Shown: positions 8,511 to 12,701 of the stretch, piece by piece
Layout of the letters: the number at the start of each line of letters is the position of its first letter
Numbering within the stretch: the first letter of the stretch is position 1
The notes under the pieces: generated by a model
Told to the model about the DNA's origin: nothing
The model's input: only the letters and a program-made list of their open reading frames with translations
Database searches by the model: none
Source of the DNA: Entamoeba histolytica HM-1:IMSS
Lineage: Eukaryota > Evosea > Mastigamoebida > Endamoebidae
Assembly: GCF_000208925.1 (NCBI RefSeq)
Contig: NW_001914893.1
Span: forward strand, 1 to 12,701
Direction of reading: 5' to 3'
DNA length: 12,701 bases
Position numbers and translations under genes: made by a program

Positions 8511-9651
8511 TTATTCAAAACCACATTCTTCTAAAGGAATTGAATGTCTTCTAAGAGTTGGTTCATATTCACTAACAACAGGTGTTTCTGTACCATCAAT
8601 ATTATCTAGAGTTGATATTTTTAAATTTTGATGGAAGACATTATTATAGAATGTTACTAACATTGTAACAATAACAATAGCAAATGAGTATGATAACAAC
8701 CAAGCACGTCTTAATCCATTAAACCTTTTTTCTCTCTAACTAATAAATTTTTTTGAATAAAAATGTATTATCAAAACAAATACAAACTATTTCTTTGATT
8801 TTATTTGCAATCTTTGGAACAATTTCTTTTAAGTCTCCTCTAACAACAAAATCAGCATATTCATCCATTGGTGTTTTTGAGCAATTAATAAATGCAACTT
8901 GTGCCCCACAATGTTTTGCTCTAAATGGAATTATATTACATGGTGCTACTTGTAATGACGTTCCAATAACTAACAAAAAATCAGTTTTTGTTGATGCTTC
9001 AACAACTTCATCATATGTTACACGATCTAATTTTTCTCCAAAAAGAACAACATCAAGTTTTAATAATCCACCACATTTTGGACATCGTGGAATGCATTGA
9101 CTTGGAGGTACTGGTTTTGACCAAATGTCATCATCAGCTCTTGAAATATAATCACAATCAATACAATAACATGCTCTCCCACTCCCATGCATTTCAACAA
9201 CATTTTTTGATCCTGCTTGTTGGTGTAAACCATCAACATTTTGGGTAACTATTGTTTTAACAACTCCAATTTTTTCAAGTTCAGCAAGTGCTTCATGAAC
9301 ATGATTTGGGTATGCAGTAATTTTATGAATTTCTTCAGTCATTTTCCAGAATAATTCTGGATGTTTTTTAAAGTTAGAATAACTTCCATAAACAGAAGGG
9401 TCATACCTTTTCCATAAACCGTTAGATGACCTTATTTTATTAGTTTATATTAATTGATTAGAAAACCTGATAGAAAAGACAAACCGAAAATCAGGGATAC
9501 CAGATTCTACCGAAATCCCAGCACCAGTTAAGACAGTCACATTTTTTGATTTCTCCATTGAACGAGCAATCATCTCAATGTCAATATCAATACTATCATC
9601 AAGGCTATTATACAACTCTAGTTCTTCTAACCAATTACTGTCTATTGACAT
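8511..9651 (-). CDS. Sir2-family NAD+-dependent deacylase with a C-terminal transmembrane segment (three exons)
   Basis: Spliced from 9651-9485, 9430-8788 and 8735-8511, this gene encodes 344 residues. Sirtuins remove acyl groups from lysine using NAD+. The motifs are complete: TGAGIS (42-47) and GIPDFR (51-56) for NAD+, TQNVDGLH (118-125), catalytic His137 in EMHGSG, zinc cysteines Cys145/Cys148 and Cys172/Cys175, FGE at 186-188, GTSLQVAP at 212-219 and INCS at 237-240. The exon 1/2 junction restores DFRSSNGLW, the expected family sequence. Exon 3 adds a basic stretch (REKRFNGLRR), a hydrophobic segment (about 282-299) and a 45-residue tail. Exon 3 has no ATG at its start and is preceded by a TAG, so it makes sense only as part of this gene. 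Basic residues before the segment suggest the catalytic domain faces the cytosol. The start is the first ATG in an otherwise open frame. Splicing is inferred from the sequence, not from RNA. Confidence 0.85.
8736..8787 (-). other. Intron 2 of the Sir2 gene (52 nt) with two adjacent TAG acceptors
   Basis: The minus strand reads GTTTGTA from 8787 and ends TTAGTTAG at 8736, so two TAG acceptors lie 4 nt apart (ending at 8740 and 8736). Using the second gives phase-0 splicing after Ile270 and opens the transmembrane exon. Using the first shifts the frame and stops after six residues. Without splicing the frame stops after 15 extra residues (stop at 8740-8742). Confidence 0.8.
9431..9484 (-). other. 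Intron 1 of the Sir2 gene (54 nt)
   Basis: On the minus strand the intron starts GTTTGT at 9484, the usual Entamoeba 5' splice site, and ends AAG at 9431. A branch-like ACTAAT word lies at 9439-9444, a few bases before the acceptor. It is phase 2: CG from exon 1 joins G from exon 2 to make Arg56. The AAG end is less common than TAG, but it is the only acceptor seen that restores the conserved sequence after GIPDFR. Confidence 0.85.
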
Positions 9652-10942
9652 TACTGAATTAGAGAATTTATAGATGACAGTTTCATCATTTTCCTTTTTT
9701 TTTAATTTTTAAAACTATCTTTTTTGATTAGATTAATTTTTATTTTCTTTCTGATAAATACGAGTCAATCACTCTATTATTTTTTGTTTTAAGTCTCTTA
9801 CTAACCAGAAATTAAATTAATTTTTGTTATTTGTTTTAACAACACAGAAAGAAGTTTAAATAAATAGCAAGCGTCTACTTCTTATAAACAAAAATTAATT
9901 AATTAAGTGTTAAATAAAATTTTTAGTCTATTCTTACAAATTTAGTGAAAACTAATATTATCCATTCACTGTTTTTTTAAATGGGTAATTTCTTTTATTT
10001 CTTATTTCTGCTTCATTCTTCTTTTTATCTTCTTCTTTGATGTTTACTTTAATTTTAAATACTTACCTCTTCTTTCTTCTTTATTTCTTATTTTATGATG
10101 AATGAACATATCATTATCATTATATTATTTTATCTAATGTTATTTTAGTATTAACATCATTACTTATATCATTTTTATTTGTTATTATTCATTCATAATA
10201 TCCTACTACAATCTTTACAATATTAATTAATACATTTCTTATTCAAATATAACATCATAATTATATAATAATTGATAATTCATTATTTGATTTTGTACTT
10301 ATGTTTGTGTGTATTTCTGACTTGCAATCTTCGAGTCTATACCTCTTCTTATGAAAAATACAACAAAATTGTTTTATTAAACAAAAAAGAATTTTTGCTA
10401 TGGGTATATTCTTGTTTTATTAATTTTAGGTATAACAAATGCAGAGTGAGAAAATTTATTTTAATAAGCACTTAATGACATCTTTATTAACTTACATTTA
10501 CCACAAAAAATAAACTTTTACGAATTAGTTTTTATTTTAAAATTGAATATTTGTTATAAAAAAATTAAGTGTTAACTCACATATTTTTTATATTTTATTG
10601 TCTTCAACTTTATATCAAAGGAACATTATAATTGTTTGTAAAAAGACGTTAATATAAGAAATTGAGAAAAATAAAACTTCAAAAGAAATAAACGAAATTT
10701 TAAAACTTAAAGTTTCTTAAAGAAAAGAATATTCTTAGAAATAGAGAACTTAAAAAATAAAAAGAGACAAATTATGAATAGTTTTAAATGTTTTAAACGA
10801 ATTAGAAAAATAATTAAAAATCATGAAAATAAAAAAAGAATAAAAAAATTATTTGATTGGTTTATCTTAAAATTTGGTATTTTTGAGATTATGTCTATTT
10901 AAGAAAAAAATTTCAGATTTTAATCATATTCTTATTTAAGTA
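9652..10942. other. A+T-rich intergenic region between divergent genes
   Basis: About 1.3 kb separate the Sir2 start (minus) from the acidic-repeat gene start (plus), so both promoters lie here. Just upstream of the Sir2 ATG the minus strand has CTATAAATT and then CTAATTCA, reminiscent of TATA-like and initiator elements. Around 9985-10085 the plus strand is pyrimidine rich. The word ATTAAGTGTTAA occurs twice (near 9902 and 10564). A 67-codon open frame at 10272-10475 resembles nothing known and I do not call it a gene. No RNA gene or mobile element was recognised. Confidence 0.55.
10895..10942 (+). promoter_or_regulatory. Candidate core promoter of the acidic-repeat gene
   Basis: CTATTTAAG at 10895-10903 is close to the Entamoeba TATA-like consensus GTATTTAAA(G/C). 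It is followed at 10906-10915 by AAAAATTTCA, one base longer than the initiator consensus AAAAATTCA. The start codon follows 27 bases after the initiator, giving a short leader typical of Entamoeba mRNAs. The spacing between the two elements is shorter than usual. A second TATTTAAG lies directly before the ATG. Confidence 0.4.
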
Positions 10943-12367
10943 ATGAAAGCCATTTTGTTCTTAGTATTTGCTTTATTCTTAACTGTTCATGCCGAAGAAG
11001 AGTTTGAACTCGATGATGATTTTGAAATTAATAATGAAGATTTTGATTTTAATGATGATGAGTATGAATTAGAAGACGATGAAGAAGACGACGATGATGA
11101 TGAATTTGAATTAGAAGACGACGAAGAAGATGATGATGAAGAAGAAGAAGATGAAGAAGAAGAAGATGAAGAAGAAGAAGATGAAGAAGAAGAAGATGAA
11201 GAAGATGAAGAAGACGATGATGAAGAAGACGATGATGAAGAAGACGATGATGAAGAAGACGATGATGAAGAAGACGATGATGAAGAAGACGATGATGAAG
11301 AAGACGATGATGAAGAAGACGATGATGAAGAAGACGATGATGATGAAGACGATGATGATGAAGACGATGATGAAGAAGATGATGATGAAGATGATGATGA
11401 TGAAGATGATGAATTTGAATTAGAAGACGATGATGAAGATGATGATGAAGAAGATGATGATGAAGATGACGATGATGATGAAGAAGATGATGATGAAGAA
11501 GATGATGATGAAGAAGATGATGATGAAGAAGATGATGATGAAGAAGATGATGATGAAGATGACGATGATGATGAAGAAGATGATGATGACGATGAAGAAG
11601 ACGATGAAGAAGACGATGAAGAAGACGATGAAGAAGACGATGAAGAAGACGATGAAGAAGACGATGAAGAAGACGATGATGAAGAAGACGATGATGATGA
11701 AGAAGACGATGATGAAGAAGACGATGATGAAGAAGACATGATGAAGAAGACGATGATGAAGAAGACGATGATGAAGAAGACGATGATGAAGAAGACGATG
11801 ATGAAGAAGACGATGATGAAGAAGACGATGATGAAGAAGACGATGATGAAGAAGACGATGATGAAGAAGACGATGATGAAGAAGACGATGATGAAGAAGA
11901 CGATGATGAAGAAGACGATGATGAAGAAGACGATGATGAAGAAGACGATGATGAAGAAGACGATGATGAAGAAGATGAAGATGATGAAGATGATGATGAT
12001 GAAGAAGACGATGAAGAAGATGATGAAGACGACGATGAAGACGACGATGAAGACGACGATGAAGACGACGATGAAGAAGACGATGAAGAAGACGATGAAG
12101 AAGACGATGAAGAAGACGATGAAGAAGACGATGAAGAAGACGATGAAGAAGACGATGATGAAGAAGACGATGAAGAAGACGATGAAGAAGACGATGAAGA
12201 AGACGATGAAGAAGACGATGAAGAAGACGATGAAGAAGACGATGAAGAAGACGATGAAGAAGACGATGAAGAAGACGATGAAGAAGACGATGAAGAAGAC
12301 GATGAAGAAGACGATGAAGAAGACGATGAAGAAGACGATGAAGAAGACGATGATGAATTTGAATTAG
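10943..12367 (+). CDS. Predicted secreted Asp/Glu-repeat protein, literal frame ending in a Met-Lys-Thr repeat after a frameshift
   Basis: The literal reading frame encodes 474 residues. Residues 1-17 (MKAILFLVFALFLTVHA) form a clear signal peptide with a likely cut after HA, so the protein should enter the secretory pathway. A short non-repetitive acidic part follows (EEEFELDDDFEINNED), then residues to about 265 are almost entirely Asp and Glu, with DEFELED as a recurring landmark. At 11738 the frame changes character to (M)MKKT repeats and stops at 12365-12367. This is best explained by one missing G between 11737 and 11738; the Asp/Glu frame continues one base over to a stop at 12420 and ends with the same DEFELED landmark. 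The intended protein would be about 492 residues. Runs of carboxylates could bind Ca2+ or other cations at low affinity, but no family is recognised. An in-frame TAA at 10937-10939 supports the start. The error could be real or from sequencing/assembly. Confidence 0.75.
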   Translation: MKAILFLVFALFLTVHAEEEFELDDDFEINNEDFDFNDDEYELEDDEEDDDDDEFELEDDEEDDDEEEEDEEEEDEEEEDEEEEDEEDEEDDDEEDDDEEDDDEEDDDEEDDDEEDDDEEDDDEEDDDEEDDDDEDDDDEDDDEEDDDEDDDDEDDEFELEDDDEDDDEEDDDEDDDDDEEDDDEEDDDEEDDDEEDDDEEDDDEDDDDDEEDDDDDEEDDEEDDEEDDEEDDEEDDEEDDEEDDDEEDDDDEEDDDEEDDDEEDMMKKTMMKKTMMKKTMMKKTMMKKTMMKKTMMKKTMMKKTMMKKTMMKKTMMKKTMMKKTMMKKTMMKKTMMKKTMMKKMKMMKMMMMKKTMKKMMKTTMKTTMKTTMKTTMKKTMKKTMKKTMKKTMKKTMKKTMKKTMMKKTMKKTMKKTMKKTMKKTMKKTMKKTMKKTMKKTMKKTMKKTMKKTMKKTMKKTMKKTMKKTMMNLN

Positions 12368-12417
12368 AAGACGATGATGAATTTGAATTAGAAGACGACG
12401 AAGAAGAAGATGATGAA
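11040..12417 (+). repeat. Coding tandem array of 15-bp (DDEED) and 12-bp (DEED) units
   Basis: The array has blocks of different unit length. About 11213-11340 and 11738-11970 consist of the 15-bp unit GATGATGAAGAAGAC; about 11477-11560 has a related 15-bp unit with GAT in place of GAC. Blocks of the 12-bp unit GATGAAGAAGAC lie at about 11590-11680 and 12066-12350. A small block of GATGAAGACGAC lies near 12022-12069. Copies inside a block are identical even at synonymous positions (GAC always follows GAA GAA), which points to recent expansion by slippage or unequal exchange. Confidence 0.9.
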
Positions 12418-12420
12418 TAA
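11740..12420 (+). other. Continuation of the Asp/Glu reading frame after the frameshift
   Basis: Reading from 11740 in the frame one base over, the codons are again Asp and Glu almost without exception until TAA at 12418-12420. The end repeats DEFELED twice and finishes in acidic residues. That non-repetitive landmark also occurs near the N-terminus (about 11101) and mid-array (about 11410), which shows this frame is the ancestral one and that the Met-Lys-Thr frame is derived. Confidence 0.8.
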
Positions 12421-12495
12421 ATCCTTAAATAACTGAGTGCTTATATTCAAAATTTATTTGTTAACAAAAAATAAAAAAAGTATTATTTTAAATTA

Positions 12496-12701
12496 TTAAT
12501 TATCAAACCATTGAAGTAATATAAGCCTTGAAGGTTTAAATAGTACATTATTATAGTTATCATATGTTCCATCAGCAAGCATTTGATTTGACTTATAACA
12601 ACACTCGAAACCTCTTCTTATAATACCACTTCGTTCATTGTTTAAAGGGAAACTAAGACCAAATGCGAATAAAACACAATAAAAATTACGCAATGAATTG
12701 T
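12496..12701 (-). CDS. 3' end of an unrecognised gene, truncated by the window edge
   Basis: An open frame on the minus strand enters from the right edge and stops at 12496. Sixty-eight codons are visible before the stop. No ATG opens it; the first Met is internal (near the end, in QMLADGTYDNY), so this is the C-terminal part of a longer protein or a last exon. It has hydrophobic and Cys-bearing parts (NFYCVLFAFGLSF, GFECCYKSN) and ends LLQWFDN. I do not recognise the family. It converges with the acidic-repeat gene, whose Asp/Glu-frame stop lies 75 bp away. Confidence 0.55.
   Translation of the reverse strand, partial: NSLRNFYCVLFAFGLSFPLNNERSGIIRRGFECCYKSNQMLADGTYDNYNNVLFKPSRLILLQWFDN

Noticed and set aside
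8511..8699. Independent 62-residue membrane protein
   Set aside because: Its apparent first residue is a TTG codon and an in-frame stop lies shortly upstream at 8736-8738. Splicing to the Sir2 exon explains it better.
8753..9248. Plus-strand open frames over the sirtuin
   Set aside because: They are antisense shadows of the conserved Sir2 exon and have no family resemblance.
9445..9651. Broken or frameshifted Sir2 pseudogene
   Set aside because: The breaks coincide with GTTTGT...AG introns, and splicing restores every conserved Sir2 motif, so the gene looks intact.
10272..10475. Plus-strand 67-codon open frame
   Set aside because: No recognisable motif; its composition follows the surrounding A+T-rich DNA.
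10987..11739. Minus-strand 250-codon open frame encoding almost only serine
   Set aside because: It is the exact complement of the GAT/GAC/GAA repeats and ends where the repeat frame shifts. It is an artefact of repeat composition, and its apparent start and end carry no other support.
11130..11741. Plus-strand Met-Lys-Thr open frames overlapping the acidic array
   Set aside because: These are the same repeats read one base over. The signal peptide and the DEFELED landmarks identify the Asp/Glu frame as the real one.
11730..11745. Programmed ribosomal frameshift to rejoin the acidic frame
   Set aside because: There is no slippery heptamer at the switch point (GAAGACATG) and no evident stimulatory structure. 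A missing base is a simpler explanation.
11040..12417. Repeat array as CRISPR or satellite DNA
   Set aside because: The units are codon-phased, in one long reading frame behind a signal peptide, with no spacers.

Overview
The window looks like a piece of a nuclear genome from an Entamoeba species of the E. histolytica/dispar type. It is very A+T rich. It has short introns with the genus-typical 5' splice site GTTTGT, short gaps between most genes, TAATT-type sequence just after stops, and candidate GAAC, TATTTAA-like and AAAAATTTCA-like core promoter elements. The proteins also fit an amoeba: a neutral sphingomyelinase, a villin-headpiece cytoskeletal protein, Vta1/LIP5, a sirtuin, and an F-box-like/LRR protein. 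I infer the genus; I could not test it against a database.

Layout. Positions 1-1904 are low-complexity, A+T-rich intergenic DNA with a small 15-bp tandem repeat and a pyrimidine-rich stretch. A neutral sphingomyelinase-like gene (+) occupies 1905-2819, followed by about 800 bp with no recognisable gene. Two minus-strand genes follow: an F-box-like/leucine-rich protein (3620-4978) and a coiled-coil/gelsolin-like/villin-headpiece protein (5154-7127). The second shares a 165-bp divergent promoter region with a plus-strand Vta1/LIP5 homologue (7293-8375). A three-exon Sir2 gene (minus, 8511-9651) converges on Vta1. Next come about 1.3 kb of A+T-rich DNA, then a plus-strand gene for a predicted secreted, almost purely Asp/Glu repeat protein (10943 onward), and finally the 3' end of an unrecognised minus-strand gene running off the right edge.

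The most informative results concern two genes. First, the sirtuin: splicing two typical introns joins three fragments into one 344-residue protein with a complete Sir2 domain and a C-terminal transmembrane segment. The second intron has two TAG acceptors 4 nt apart, and either skipping the splice or using the first TAG removes the membrane segment. Second, the acidic repeat gene is missing one base after 11737. The literal reading frame therefore switches from poly-acidic to a basic Met-Lys-Thr repeat, although the acidic frame continues intact downstream to its own stop at 12420.

The genes do not form one pathway. Vta1 acts with Vps4/ESCRT-III in membrane remodelling, sphingomyelinase acts on membrane lipid, and the headpiece protein probably binds actin. 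I see no mobile element, CRISPR array, tRNA or rRNA.
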